Translations under genes and position numbers: made by a program
Notes under the pieces: generated by a model
Told to the model about the DNA's origin: nothing
Database searches by the model: none
The model's input: only the letters and a program-made list of their open reading frames with translations
Shown: positions 18,795-28,826 of the stretch, piece after piece
How the letters are laid out: every line of letters begins with the position of its first letter
Numbering within the stretch: position 1 is the first letter of the stretch
Assembly: GCF_003633615.1 (NCBI RefSeq)
Contig: NZ_RBKU01000001.1
Location: forward strand, 3,286,001-3,350,000
DNA from: Mucilaginibacter gracilis
GTDB taxonomy: Bacteria > Bacteroidota > Bacteroidia > Sphingobacteriales > Sphingobacteriaceae
Direction of reading: 5' to 3'
Length of the DNA stretch: 64,000 nucleotides

Positions 18795-18931
18795 ACCAAT
18801 GGTTTTTCTGTCGTAAATGTAAGGTTTATAACGTTTGATGCTTTGCTTTATGCAATATTTAGCGGCTTGTTATCATTGGCTGTAACTACACCCGCATACA
18901 GGCGTCTTACAGTTGCATTAACATTAACCCG

Positions 18932-20320
18932 ATGAAAAATATATTTAATACAAGCTTACGCCTTTGCCTATGTTTTATACTCTTGCTAAACAATGCATCA
19001 GCTCAGGATAAACCCGCTAAAATAGATTCGTTAATACTTAGGGCCAATAGGCATGGTTTGTTTAATGGTAATGTTGTAGTGGCCGATAACGGTAAAATAA
19101 TTTATAAGGCCACCATTGGTTTCGCCGATGCATCAGGCAAAACCTTTCTTACTCCGCAATATCGTTTTCATATTGGCTCTATTGCTAAGGAGTTTAATGC
19201 CGTAGCTATTATGATGCTGCAAGAGCAAGGCAAGCTTAACCTGAACGACAAAATAAATAAATACCTGCCGGGTTTGCCGCCCTGGGCAAACCAAATTAGC
19301 ATACAAAACTTGTTGCAATATACCAGTGGTTTACCCGATGTTAAATGGCAAACCGTTAAAAACGATGCCGATAACATGGCAGATATAAAACGGATAACCA
19401 AGCTTGATTTTGAGCCGGGCACTAATTATGCTTATAATAACAACAACGTATTTCTTCAGCGCCGGATAGTTGAAAGCATTACAGGTATGAGTTTTAAGCA
19501 GTTTGTTGAGCAAAAGATATTGAAACCCTGTGGAATGAATACTGCCATTGTTGACCCTACGGATAACGACACTTTAATTGCCCGCAGTTACAACAATAAC
19601 CGTAAGCAAGATGCCCTGGTATACCCAATATCTGGCTGGACATGTGTTACGCTTGGCGATTTTTATAAATGGACAAGGGTAATAGCCAATTTTAGTTTGA
19701 TAAGTCCGGCAGCTACCCGGGCAATTTTAATACCGGTTGGCCCAAATAAGCAAGCCGGTTTAGGGGGCGGAACAATGGAAGGCGATAAGCTGATAACCCA
19801 TATACACGACGGTACAAGCCTTAACTACCAGGCCCTGCAAGTAACAAACACCGCGCAAGGCCGAACGGTGATATTAATGACTAACAATAAAAACGTTAGC
19901 CTTTACGATTTTAATTCGGCCATCCAAAATATTCTGGATGGCAAACCTTATCACGAGCCCAAAAAAGCTATTCTTGATGCCTATCAAAAACAACTGGATA
20001 CCTTAAGCGGTAAAAAAATAATAGCCTTTTATCAAAAACTAAAGATTACCAATGCCTACGATTTTGGTTTCGACGACGAAGCAACCCTAAATACCATAGG
20101 TTATTACCTGATAGGGAAACAGCGTATAGGCGATGCCATTGTTGTGTTTGAATATAATACCGCGCTATTCCCGCAATCGGGCAATGTTTTTGATAGTTTA
20201 GCCGAAGCTTATTACAAGCAAGGCAATAAACCGAAGGCCTTGCTAAACTATAAGCGCTTGTTACAACTTGACCCAACTAACCAAACGGCTAAGGATGTTA
20301 TTGCCGAGTTGGGGAAATAA
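18932..20320 (+). CDS. Serine beta-lactamase-like hydrolase with TPR tail
   Basis: Exported protein with a signal peptide ending near NNASAQ. The beta-lactamase/penicillin-binding fold shows S83-x-x-K86 (HIGSIAKEF) and Y168-N-N170 (YAYNNNNV); a KTG-like element is not obvious but HIHDGTSLNYQA is in the right region. Residues about 395-460 form one or two TPR repeats (FDSLAEAYYKQGNKPKALLNYKRLLQLDP). Members act as esterases, peptidases or amidases in the periplasm; true beta-lactamase activity is unlikely. Single gene. Confidence 0.85.
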   Translation: MKNIFNTSLRLCLCFILLLNNASAQDKPAKIDSLILRANRHGLFNGNVVVADNGKIIYKATIGFADASGKTFLTPQYRFHIGSIAKEFNAVAIMMLQEQGKLNLNDKINKYLPGLPPWANQISIQNLLQYTSGLPDVKWQTVKNDADNMADIKRITKLDFEPGTNYAYNNNNVFLQRRIVESITGMSFKQFVEQKILKPCGMNTAIVDPTDNDTLIARSYNNNRKQDALVYPISGWTCVTLGDFYKWTRVIANFSLISPAATRAILIPVGPNKQAGLGGGTMEGDKLITHIHDGTSLNYQALQVTNTAQGRTVILMTNNKNVSLYDFNSAIQNILDGKPYHEPKKAILDAYQKQLDTLSGKKIIAFYQKLKITNAYDFGFDDEATLNTIGYYLIGKQRIGDAIVVFEYNTALFPQSGNVFDSLAEAYYKQGNKPKALLNYKRLLQLDPTNQTAKDVIAELGK

Positions 20321-20381
20321 TAGTGACGAAGGTTTGGGCGATGTGATTGTTGTATTAAAGATTTATCTTTATCTTTATGTT

Positions 20382-20600
20382 ATGACTACGATGACACTAC
20401 AGGTTCCGGATGTGCTTGAAAAGGAACACGACGAAACCGTTCGTTTTCTCGCAGCAAAATTATACGAGGCTGATAAATTATCTTTAAGCCAGGCTGCGGA
20501 TATGTGCGGGATGAGAAAATGGAATTTTGCTGAAATATTGGCTAATTATGGTGTTCATTATCTTGATTCAAGTATATCTTCGGATTTAAATAATGTCTGA
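20382..20600 (+). CDS. UPF0175-family antitoxin
   Basis: 72 residues from ATG 20382. The sequence AKLYEADKLSLSQAADMCGMRKWNFAEILANYGV is the ribbon/helix DNA-binding core of UPF0175 (PF03683), antitoxins usually found with PIN-type toxins. It would bind its own promoter and neutralise the toxin. Its last codons overlap the next gene by 8 bases (ATGTCTGA), which couples translation. Confidence 0.8.
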   Translation: MTTMTLQVPDVLEKEHDETVRFLAAKLYEADKLSLSQAADMCGMRKWNFAEILANYGVHYLDSSISSDLNNV

Positions 20601-21063
20601 ACTTAATACCTCTGCCGTAGTTATCACCGATACCAGTTGTTTTATTATTCTCGAAAAAATTCATGCTCTCGAATTTTTAAATAAAATTTTTGATATAGTT
20701 TTAACAACACCTGAAATTGCTTTTGAATATGGGCACCCCTTACCTTCGTGGGTAACAATACAACGTGTTGGTAACACCAAACTTCAGCAACAATTTAACC
20801 ATTTACTTGATCCCGGCGAAGCCAGCGCCATAGCCTTGGCTCATGAAACACCTTGCCAATATTTAATTACTGATGATAGAGCAGCCAGGAAATTTGCCGA
20901 AAGCTTGGGTTTGCAGGTTAAGGGATCAGTAGGCGTTTTAATATACGCTAAACAAAAGGGTATTATTAAAGCCATTAAGCCCTATATCCAGCAAATTGAA
21001 AAAACAAACTTTCGGATATCGACAGTATTGATAAGCCGCATTTTAGAAGCAGCTGGCGAGTGA
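20593..21063 (+). CDS. DUF3368 PIN-like ribonuclease toxin
   Basis: 156-residue protein of the DUF3368 (PF11848) branch of PIN domains. Acidic active-site candidates are D13 (ITDTSCFIIL), the Glu of TTPEIAFEYG, the Glu of LDPGEASAIALA and D94-D95 (LITDDRAARKFA). The motif GxxGVLIYAKQKG is typical of the family. As the toxin of a VapBC-like pair it would cleave RNA when the antitoxin is lost; the pair probably stabilises this locus. Confidence 0.82.
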   Translation: MSELNTSAVVITDTSCFIILEKIHALEFLNKIFDIVLTTPEIAFEYGHPLPSWVTIQRVGNTKLQQQFNHLLDPGEASAIALAHETPCQYLITDDRAARKFAESLGLQVKGSVGVLIYAKQKGIIKAIKPYIQQIEKTNFRISTVLISRILEAAGE

Positions 21064-21308
21064 AAAATACGATAAATACGCTATGGCGCATTAACTCCAT
21101 TTGTTAAAAACTGTTAAACCCAAACTTTTATCGACTTATAAATAACACAGGCATTATATTTGTCGTTATAATGTAAGCTATATATAAACCTTTGCTAATT
21201 TTATTCAAATTCGGATACTTTATTTTTTAGCCATATCTTTGTCACTAACTCTTTGTCGGTTTAGTCGATATAAGTTTATTGTTATTAATTGTTTTTAAAT
21301 TTACTGAT

Positions 21309-21620
21309 ATGTTAAGTTCAACATTATTATTTTTAAGCCCAGGCGATATTACACTAATACTGGTAGCAGCCCTGGTTTTATTTGGCGGGAAAAAATTACC
21401 TGAGCTGGCCCGTGGTCTTGGTCAGGGTATTAAAGAATTTAAAGATGCTACCGATGGCAGCAAGTCCGATCCGCAAAGCAGCGTAAACCAGGCTCCGCCG
21501 GTTTATCAGGCCCCGCCTGCTGCACCACCAGTGCAACAAGCACCGCCAGCCGGAGGTTTCAAGTCTGATTTGCCTGATTATACACCAGTAAATCAAACGC
21601 ATCCGCCTGCACAACAATAA
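21309..21620 (+). CDS. tatA: Sec-independent protein translocase TatA/E
   Basis: 103 residues from ATG 21309: a single N-terminal helix ([20 protein letters not shown]), the [14 protein letters not shown] hinge and amphipathic helix [10 protein letters not shown], then a Pro/Gln-rich tail. It forms the pore of the twin-arginine export system. tatC is not nearby. A TATCTTTG element at 21234-21241 is a possible -7 box. The SGNH hydrolase at 30235 is a likely Tat substrate in this window. Confidence 0.92.
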   Translation: MLSSTLLFLSPGDITLILVAALVLFGGKKLPELARGLGQGIKEFKDATDGSKSDPQSSVNQAPPVYQAPPAAPPVQQAPPAGGFKSDLPDYTPVNQTHPPAQQ

Positions 21621-21670
21621 TTATACTTATATAAACCTAAACATGATATTTTTTATTTCCTGAAAAAGCT

Positions 21671-24600
21671 ATGCAATACAACAGACTAAATAATCTATTG
21701 GGCTGGCTTTGCTTTGTCATAGCGGCAGTTACTTACACTTTAACTTTAGAACCATCAGTAAGCTTTTGGGATTGCGGCGAATTTATTTCGTGCGCTTACC
21801 GTTTACAGGTTTCGCACCAACCCGGCTACCCGTTATTTGCCATGATAGAAAAAGCGTTCTCGCTGCTATCGTTGGGTAATAAAGCTAAAGTGCCTTTTTA
21901 TACCAACTTTGGTACCGCCATGACCAGCTCTGCTACGGTTATGTTTCTGTTTTGGACCATCACTGCATTAGCTAAACGCTTAACTGCAAAAACTAACGAT
22001 GTTGCCGCCGGCCCACGTACCATATTAATTATGGGTGCAGGTTTGGTTGGCGCACTGGCGTTTGCTTTTTCGGATACTTTTTGGTTTTCGGCTGTTGAAA
22101 CTATTGTGTGGTCAACCTCAACACTTTGCACAGCAGTTGTTTTTTGGGGGATATTAAAATGGGATGCCCACTCTGATGAGCCCGGCGCCGATAGGTGGAT
22201 AGTGTTTATTGCTTATGTAATGGGCTTATCAATAGGTATCCACTTGTTAAACTTAGTTACCATTCCGGCCATCGCCCTGGTTTATTTTTTACGCCGAGGT
22301 AAAGTTATTGATGGTAAAAACACCATCATAGCCATATTAGGCGGTGTTGGTATTTTGCTGTTTGTACAGTTTGGCATCATACAATATACTGTAAAGTTTG
22401 CAGCCTATTTCGACCTGTTTTTTGTAAATAGTCTTAAAATGGGTTTTGGCACAGGCGCCTTTGTTTTCTTTGTGATATTAATAGGCTCCATTGTATATGG
22501 TATTTTATACACCATCCGCAAAAACCTGCCACGTTACAATTTGGCATTTTTGTGTATTGCTTTTATTTATTTAGGCTATAGCTCGTTCGCTTATATTCCC
22601 ATCCGCGCAACGGCCGATCCTAACTTAAACAATACCGATCCTAACAATGCTTTTTCGTTATTAAGTTATTTAAACCGCGATCAGTATGGCGATAGGCCCC
22701 TGGTTTATGGCCAATACTTTGATTCGAAACAAAAAGACTTGACTGCCGAAGAGGCCGCCGATGTGCGCAATAGTGGGAGTATAGTTTATCGTAAAGGTGA
22801 AACCCAGTACGAGGTAGCAAACCATAAATATTCTATCCCTTACGAGCGTAACACCATTATGCCCCGTATTTACGACCAGGAGAGTGATCACCCTCAGTTT
22901 TATAAAGACTGGCTGCACATAGCCGATGGGCAAACTGCCAACTTTGCAGATAACGTTAAGTTTATGTTTAGCTGGCAAATTTATCAAATGTACATCAGGT
23001 ACTTTTTATGGAACTATGTTGGGCGCTATAACGACATAGACGGACAAAGCAATATTTCCGGAATTGATGGTAACTGGACCACCGGATTTTTTGATAACAG
23101 TAAAAACCTGCCCAAATCTGTACTCGAAAGTAAATCATATACCCCGCTTTATGGCTTGCCGCTTATTATAGGCTTGCTGGGTGCAGCTTACCACATTGGC
23201 CGCAACAGGCGCTATGCGTTGGTGGTTGCATTGCTGTTCTTTTTTACCGGACTGGCAATTATTTTATACGTTAACCAACCACCATTACAACCTCGCGAAC
23301 GAGATTACTCTTACGTAAGTTCGTTTTACGCTTTTGCCATTTGGATAGGACTGGGTGTTATTGCCCTTGCCGATTTGATACGTAAAGCGGTTAAAAATCC
23401 TCAAATATCCGGTTTAATAGCTACTGGTGTGTGCTTACTTGCTGCCCCTGTTTTAATGGCGAGCAAAGAGTGGAAAGGCCACGATAGATCGACCAAGTGG
23501 ACACCGCACGATATGGCTTACAACTATTTGAACAGTTGTGCCCCTAATGCTATTTTGTTTACCTACGGCGATAACGATACTTATTCGTTATGGTACGACC
23601 AGGAAGTTGAAGGCATACGTCCGGATGTGCGTATAGTTAACCTAAGCTTATTGGGTACCGATTGGTATATACGTGGTATGAAACATAAGATGAATGAATC
23701 GGAGCCGCTACCTATTACCATGCCGAACGAAAAGTTTGAATTGGGTGTGCGCGATGTAATTTATTATGATGATAAAAAGATACCTGGTTCGGTTGAGTTA
23801 AAAGATGTTTTTGATTTTATAACATCCGACGACCCGAACGCTAAAGTTGAATACCAAAGCGGCGAAACCTTGAATTATTTGCCTACAAAAAACTTCAAGA
23901 TTACCGTTAATGCTGCTGATGTTATTAAAAACAATGTAGTGCCGGCTGCCCAGCAAGATAAAATAGCACCGGTTATGGAGTGGAAGTATACCTCAAACTA
24001 TGTTACCAAGGATAACCTGGCTATGCTTGATATTTTAGCACATAATAACTGGAAGCGCCCTGTTTATTTTGCCGTAACCGTAGGCAGCGAAAACCTGATA
24101 GGTTTACAGCCATACTTGTACAAAGAAGGTTTTGCTTATCACCTGATGCCTTTAAAAGTTGATAGCGCAGCAAAAGATCAGGATAAAACTAACACTTTGG
24201 TGATGTATAATAACGTGATGAACAAGCTTAAATGGGGTAACATGAAAAATGCCCGTTTTCTGGATCATGAATCAACCAATATGTTTTATCCGGTTATATT
24301 ATCCATGTTTATCAACCTTTCGCAAAATTTAATGGCCGAAGGTCATGCCGATCTGGCATCTAACTTGGTCCATAAATATCTTGATGTAATGCCCGATATT
24401 TATCCCGACATTACCATAGCCCTGCGTAAAAATTATTTGGCCCAAACTTTATACGATGTGCATGATGCACCCTCAGCCAATAAAATGATGGCAAGCATTG
24501 ATGCTTACGTAACCGACCAATTAAATTACGATTACTATGTATTGGAAAATAACAAAAGCGGCTTAAATGTACAGGAAATACAATATGGAGTGCATTTACT

Positions 24601-24712
24601 AGAGTCGATGGCGTCAGTTACCAAGCAATACCATCAAACAGAGTTAAGCAGTAAGTATGAAGCTCAATGGCGAGATTACCGCGCTAAATTTGCCGGCGTA
24701 ATAGGGCAATAA
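21671..24712 (+). CDS. DUF2723 membrane protein (putative GT-C glycosyltransferase)
   Basis: 1013 residues. The N-terminal 600 hold about twelve membrane helices; the first loop carries DCGEF at 34-38 and HQPGYPLF at 49-56, the signature of DUF2723 (PF11028). The layout resembles GT-C glycosyltransferases, where an acidic first-loop motif is catalytic, and these proteins are linked to protein O-mannosyl-type transferases. The C-terminal 400 residues are soluble (FTYGDNDTYSLWYDQEVEGIRPDVRIVNLS) and probably periplasmic. It follows tatA by 50 bp, possibly in one transcript, and ends in a strong terminator. Confidence 0.85.
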   Translation: MQYNRLNNLLGWLCFVIAAVTYTLTLEPSVSFWDCGEFISCAYRLQVSHQPGYPLFAMIEKAFSLLSLGNKAKVPFYTNFGTAMTSSATVMFLFWTITALAKRLTAKTNDVAAGPRTILIMGAGLVGALAFAFSDTFWFSAVETIVWSTSTLCTAVVFWGILKWDAHSDEPGADRWIVFIAYVMGLSIGIHLLNLVTIPAIALVYFLRRGKVIDGKNTIIAILGGVGILLFVQFGIIQYTVKFAAYFDLFFVNSLKMGFGTGAFVFFVILIGSIVYGILYTIRKNLPRYNLAFLCIAFIYLGYSSFAYIPIRATADPNLNNTDPNNAFSLLSYLNRDQYGDRPLVYGQYFDSKQKDLTAEEAADVRNSGSIVYRKGETQYEVANHKYSIPYERNTIMPRIYDQESDHPQFYKDWLHIADGQTANFADNVKFMFSWQIYQMYIRYFLWNYVGRYNDIDGQSNISGIDGNWTTGFFDNSKNLPKSVLESKSYTPLYGLPLIIGLLGAAYHIGRNRRYALVVALLFFFTGLAIILYVNQPPLQPRERDYSYVSSFYAFAIWIGLGVIALADLIRKAVKNPQISGLIATGVCLLAAPVLMASKEWKGHDRSTKWTPHDMAYNYLNSCAPNAILFTYGDNDTYSLWYDQEVEGIRPDVRIVNLSLLGTDWYIRGMKHKMNESEPLPITMPNEKFELGVRDVIYYDDKKIPGSVELKDVFDFITSDDPNAKVEYQSGETLNYLPTKNFKITVNAADVIKNNVVPAAQQDKIAPVMEWKYTSNYVTKDNLAMLDILAHNNWKRPVYFAVTVGSENLIGLQPYLYKEGFAYHLMPLKVDSAAKDQDKTNTLVMYNNVMNKLKWGNMKNARFLDHESTNMFYPVILSMFINLSQNLMAEGHADLASNLVHKYLDVMPDIYPDITIALRKNYLAQTLYDVHDAPSANKMMASIDAYVTDQLNYDYYVLENNKSGLNVQEIQYGVHLLESMASVTKQYHQTELSSKYEAQWRDYRAKFAGVIGQ

Positions 24713-24730
24713 TACAGTTTGAAATATATT

Positions 24731-24773
24731 AAATAGGCCGTCTCACTTCACTGTGAGACGGCCTATTTTTTTT
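24731..24773 (+). terminator. Strong intrinsic terminator
   Basis: A perfect 16-bp stem at 24731-24746 and 24753-24768 with a 6-base loop (TTCACT) is followed by a run of T. It ends the tatA-DUF2723 transcript and, because the stem is flanked by A/T on both sides, may also stop the convergent aldo/keto reductase transcript. Confidence 0.9.
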
Positions 24774-24792
24774 GAAATGATTAACAGGTAAA

Positions 24793-25647
24793 TTATCCTG
24801 CTATTTTATCCAGCTCATCTAAATCTGTAACCGAAAGTATAAGCTCGCCAGCCTTCATATTGTCTTCCAAATGGGCTACGCTTGATGTGCCCGGTATCAG
24901 CAAAATATTTGGTGCGTGTTGTAAAAGCCAGTTTAATGCTACCTGGTGAGTGGTGGCATTATGCCTGTCGGCAACTTTTTGTATGGCCTCAAGGCCTTTA
25001 ACATTACCTGCATTTAGCGGGAACCAGGGTATAAAGGCTATATCGTTATCTTTACAATACTGCAACTCGGTTTCCCATTTGCGGTTATCAACGCTATACA
25101 TGTTTTGTACCGATACCACTTTAAAAAACTCCTGGGCCAGCTTAATATCGGCAATGTGCACTTCGGATAGGCCAATATGCTTAATTTTACCTTCTTCCTG
25201 TGCTTTTTGCAAAAAGGCAAAAGTTTCCTCCGCCGGTACTTCGGGGTCTATCCTATGAAGCTGATAGAGGTCTATCCGTTCAACGTTAAGGCGTTTTAAA
25301 CTACCTTCTAAAGCTTCTTTTAAATGTTCGGGTTTGCCGTTAATGGGCCATTCGTTGGGGCCGGTACGTTCTAAACCGCCTTTTGTGGCAATAACAAGGC
25401 CTGGTGTATAAGGTTGCAAAGCTTCGGCAATCAATTCTTCCGAAATATATGGGCCATAGCTATCGGCAGTATCAATAAAGTTTACGCCAAGTTCAACGGC
25501 ACGTTTTAATACGCGTATTGCTTCGGCCTTGTCTTTGGGTGGCCCCCATATGCCTTCGCCAGTAATGCGCATGGCACCGTAACCCAATCGGTTAACTATA
25601 AGGTCGTTACCGATGGCGAATGTTTTTTTGAAAGTTGTAGTACTCAT
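24793..25647 (-). CDS. Aldo/keto reductase
   Basis: 284-residue NADPH-dependent oxidoreductase with a (beta/alpha)8 barrel. Catalytic tetrad signs: D in NFIDTADSYG (Asp and Tyr), K in VIATKGGL and H in DLYQLHRIDP. LIPGTSSVAHLEDNMKAGE is the cofactor-binding end. Substrate unknown; carbonyl detoxification is typical. Single gene. Confidence 0.9.
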   Translation of the reverse strand: MSTTTFKKTFAIGNDLIVNRLGYGAMRITGEGIWGPPKDKAEAIRVLKRAVELGVNFIDTADSYGPYISEELIAEALQPYTPGLVIATKGGLERTGPNEWPINGKPEHLKEALEGSLKRLNVERIDLYQLHRIDPEVPAEETFAFLQKAQEEGKIKHIGLSEVHIADIKLAQEFFKVVSVQNMYSVDNRKWETELQYCKDNDIAFIPWFPLNAGNVKGLEAIQKVADRHNATTHQVALNWLLQHAPNILLIPGTSSVAHLEDNMKAGELILSVTDLDELDKIAG

Positions 25648-25924
25648 ATTAAAATGAATTATTTTGCTTGTTTAACATTAAAGATTGGCAAATTGTTCGT
25701 CATTAACATGTATAAAATGTCATTTTGGTTTATCTGTTCATATCAATACAATTGAACTATTTTATATACACTATAGGTTATCGGTATTTAATTTTGAGTT
25801 AATTTTAAATGCTTATACCTATACTTTAGCCTTATCACACCGTGTTTTAATACATGGCAGGTGTTTTGCATAGGTATGTATACCGGCAGTTTAATGGCCG
25901 GTATATAATAAACTTATAGCAATT

Positions 25925-26284
25925 ATGAAAAAGTACATCACATCAATAGCTCTATCGCTTTCGTTTTTGATAGCGGGTAGCACCCTTGTAAATGCACAAA
26001 CTACAACACACCGTAAAATGAGCAACCGTGCAAAAGGTGCCATTATTGGAGGTGCAGGGGGTGCCGTAGTTGGCGGCTTAATAGGCCACAATGTAGGCGG
26101 CGCATTAATTGGTGCCGGGTTAGGTGCTGGTGGCGGTTATGTTATTGGCGATGCCAAAGACCGCTCTAACCTACGTAAAAGGCAAGCATATAGGCGTGCT
26201 CATCCCCGCCGTACTACCCGTGTTGTGTATGTTAAGCCGCGTTCAACCACTACAACTACTGTTACTAAAACAACTCATTATTAA
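25925..26284 (+). CDS. Secreted glycine-zipper protein
   Basis: 119 residues: signal peptide (MKKYITSIALSLSFLIAGSTLVNAQ), then a glycine-zipper region (AIIGGAGGAVVGGLIG and ALIGAGLGAGGGYVIG) able to form a membrane-inserting hairpin, then a basic Arg/Thr-rich tail (RRAHPRRTTR). Proteins of this kind are envelope-stress associated in many Bacteroidota, but no role is proven here. Terminator directly downstream. Confidence 0.75.
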   Translation: MKKYITSIALSLSFLIAGSTLVNAQTTTHRKMSNRAKGAIIGGAGGAVVGGLIGHNVGGALIGAGLGAGGGYVIGDAKDRSNLRKRQAYRRAHPRRTTRVVYVKPRSTTTTTVTKTTHY

Positions 26285-26305
26285 AAATAACTTTATAAAA
26301 ATAAA

Positions 26306-26340
26306 GAGAGCCTTTCCGATAATAGGAGAGGCTTTTTTTA
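26306..26340 (+). terminator. Intrinsic terminator after the glycine-zipper gene
   Basis: Stem GAGCCTTTCC pairs imperfectly with GGAGAGGCTT around a short loop and is followed by seven T. Confidence 0.75.
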
Positions 26341-26459
26341 TGACCTTTTTTTGCGCTGTGAGGCCTATCCGCTCTCAATCGAAAATTAATTTTACCTGTT
26401 TAATAAATATTTTGTATTTGCTGTAACTCAATTGAATATCTGTTGTCTAAATTGGTAGT

Positions 26460-27710
26460 ATGATATTCTTAAAGCTACTTCGCGAAAGTTTTCTTTTTGC
26501 CTTTGATGCGCTCAGGCAAAACAAATTGCGTACAGTATTATCGTTACTGGGCATTACCATTGGTATATTTACCATTATCACAGTTTTTTCGGCTGTTGAT
26601 ACGCTGCGCGATAACTTGCAGGCCAGCGTTAACAAGCTTGGTAGCAATAGTATATTTGTACAAAAGTGGCCCTGGTCGTTTGGGAACGATTATCCGTGGT
26701 GGAAATATATACAGCGCCCTGTACCCAAACTACGTGACTATAACGAATTACAAAAACGGGTGCAAACGGCACAAGGTATATCATACGAGATAACCCTAAG
26801 CAGCCGTACACTTAAATACATGAGTAATGTTGTTGATAATGTGGATGTAAACGTGGTATCGGCAGATTTTGATAAAACCTGGTCGCATGATTACCAGGAT
26901 GGCCGCTACTTTACTGATGTGGAATCACGAACCGGCGCCCCGGTTGCATTAGTAGGGCACGATGTTGCCGAAGGTCTGTTTAACGATGTTGACGTTGCAA
27001 TAGGTAAGCAAATTAAAGTTTTGGGCCGCTCGGTTACCATAGTTGGTGTGTACGCTAAAGAGGGTGAAGACATGCTTGGCGTATCGCCGGATAAACAAAT
27101 AACTATCCCCATCAACTTTGCGCGGAATATAATAGATGTGCAAAATGAAAAATATAACCCACAAGTTACTGTACGTGGTAAAGAGGGTATAGCCAGCGCG
27201 GAAGTTGAAAGTGAATTGATGGGTGTAATGCGCTCGATACGCAGACTGAGCCCCGGCACCGATGATAATTTTGCACTCAATAAATCAACCATTTTATCAA
27301 ATCAGTTAGATTCGTTATTTACCATTGTTAACTGGGCAGGTTGGGTAATTGGTATATTTTCGATATTGGTTGGTGGCTTTGGTATAGCCAACATTATGTT
27401 TGTTTCGGTTAAGGAGCGTACTAATATTATCGGTATCCAGATGTCGCTCGGCGCAAAAGGGTATTTTATTATGTTTCAGTTTTTGATAGAAGCTGTATTG
27501 CTTTGCCTTATGGGAGGAGCAATAGGTATATTTTTGGTGTACCTGCTTACTTTTGGTATAAAGGCCGTTTTTGATGTTAGAGTAGTACTTTATTTAAACA
27601 ACATCATTTTAGGGGTTGGCATATCGGTTATTATTGGCATAATTTCGGGCATTGTGCCGGCTTATTTTGCCTCCCGGCTTGACCCGGTGGAAGCTATCCG
27701 GACAAATTAA
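26460..27710 (+). CDS. ABC transporter permease, MacB/FtsX type
   Basis: 416 residues: one N-terminal helix (LRTVLSLLGITIGIFTIITVF), a large periplasmic MacB-type core domain (about 45-280) and three C-terminal helices with the FtsX domain (ISLGVKERTNIIG-like segment VKERTNIIGIQMSLGAKG). Such permeases pair with an ATPase to transmit force across the membrane for efflux or lipoprotein and peptide export. No ATPase gene is adjacent, so its partner is elsewhere. Confidence 0.88.
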   Translation: MIFLKLLRESFLFAFDALRQNKLRTVLSLLGITIGIFTIITVFSAVDTLRDNLQASVNKLGSNSIFVQKWPWSFGNDYPWWKYIQRPVPKLRDYNELQKRVQTAQGISYEITLSSRTLKYMSNVVDNVDVNVVSADFDKTWSHDYQDGRYFTDVESRTGAPVALVGHDVAEGLFNDVDVAIGKQIKVLGRSVTIVGVYAKEGEDMLGVSPDKQITIPINFARNIIDVQNEKYNPQVTVRGKEGIASAEVESELMGVMRSIRRLSPGTDDNFALNKSTILSNQLDSLFTIVNWAGWVIGIFSILVGGFGIANIMFVSVKERTNIIGIQMSLGAKGYFIMFQFLIEAVLLCLMGGAIGIFLVYLLTFGIKAVFDVRVVLYLNNIILGVGISVIIGIISGIVPAYFASRLDPVEAIRTN

Positions 27711-27719
27711 TTATTCCTG

Positions 27720-28826
27720 TTAAAATAATAGCAACTGCCCGGTATCTTTATCGGGCTTTTGCTTTATAGTTACCTCATTAAAATTAGATAACGAAATACC
27801 CAGCAACCTCACCCGCTGCCCCTCAGCAAAACTAACAGCCATTAATTGTTTAGCTGTTGCCGATATAATCTCCAAATCGCCCACCGGTGCAGGGAATGAT
27901 TGATTACGTGTTATCTGTTTAAAATCACTGTATTTAACCTTTAACGTAATTGTTCGGCCCTTTAATTCGTACTTTTCCAGTCGGTTAGCTACAGTAACCG
28001 CAATTTTATCCAATTCGGCGTTCATCTCATCCAGTGTAGTTAAATCGTATGCAAAAGTATCTTCGGCACCCATCGATTTTGTTTCGCGGTGGGGTTGTAC
28101 TTCGCGACTATCAACGCCGCGTACTATTTTGAAATAAAAACGACCCGCCTTGCCAAAATGCCGGTGCATTTCTTCTTCGGATAATTTTTTAAGGTCGGCA
28201 CCGGTATGTAGGCCCATCTTTTTCATTTTTTGTGCCGTAACCTTACCTACACCAAAAAACTTCTCTACAGGCAACACTTCCATAAAACTTTCAACTCCCG
28301 ATGGCCCAATAAATTTCAGGCCATCGGGCTTATTCATGTCTGATGCTATTTTTGCTACAAATTTATTGATGGATACACCGGCTGAGGCTGTTAAGTTCAG
28401 TTCGTTTTTTATGGCTTGTTTTATTTGTTGAGCAATTTCAATAGCCGAACCGATATTGAGCTTATCGGTGGTAACATCCAAATACGCTTCGTCCAGCGAA
28501 AGCGGTTCTATCAAATCGGTGTAGCGGCTAAATATTTCACGGATGTGTTGCGACACCTCTTTATAGGCCGCAAACCGTGGCCTCACAAATATAGCCTGCG
28601 GGCAAAGCTGAAGTGCCTGTTTAGATGGCATTGCCGACCGGACACCAAACTTACGGGCCTCATAACTTGCAGTAGCCACTACGCCGCCTCGCCCTTCGGG
28701 CAAACCACCTACTACAATAGGTTTGCCCCGGTAATCAGGATTGTCCCGTTGCTCAACCGAAGCATAAAAGGCATCCATATCAATATGGATAATTTTGCGG
28801 TGAGAGGTGTTTAATTGGGTCTCCAT
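27720..28826 (-). CDS. dinB: DNA polymerase IV (Y family)
   Basis: 368-residue error-prone translesion polymerase. Catalytic residues lie in IIHIDMDAFYASVEQ (first Asp) and SLDEAYLDVT (Asp-Glu pair). The thumb HhH region is EKFFGVGKVTAQKMKKMGL, and the little-finger domain follows. A C-terminal QLLLF matches a beta-clamp-binding motif. It converges on the ABC permease with only 9 bp between stops. Confidence 0.95.
   Translation of the reverse strand: METQLNTSHRKIIHIDMDAFYASVEQRDNPDYRGKPIVVGGLPEGRGGVVATASYEARKFGVRSAMPSKQALQLCPQAIFVRPRFAAYKEVSQHIREIFSRYTDLIEPLSLDEAYLDVTTDKLNIGSAIEIAQQIKQAIKNELNLTASAGVSINKFVAKIASDMNKPDGLKFIGPSGVESFMEVLPVEKFFGVGKVTAQKMKKMGLHTGADLKKLSEEEMHRHFGKAGRFYFKIVRGVDSREVQPHRETKSMGAEDTFAYDLTTLDEMNAELDKIAVTVANRLEKYELKGRTITLKVKYSDFKQITRNQSFPAPVGDLEIISATAKQLMAVSFAEGQRVRLLGISLSNFNEVTIKQKPDKDTGQLLLF

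Noticed and set aside
25685..25873. 62-codon plus-strand frame
   Set aside because: Cysteine- and tyrosine-rich noise in an AT-rich promoter region.
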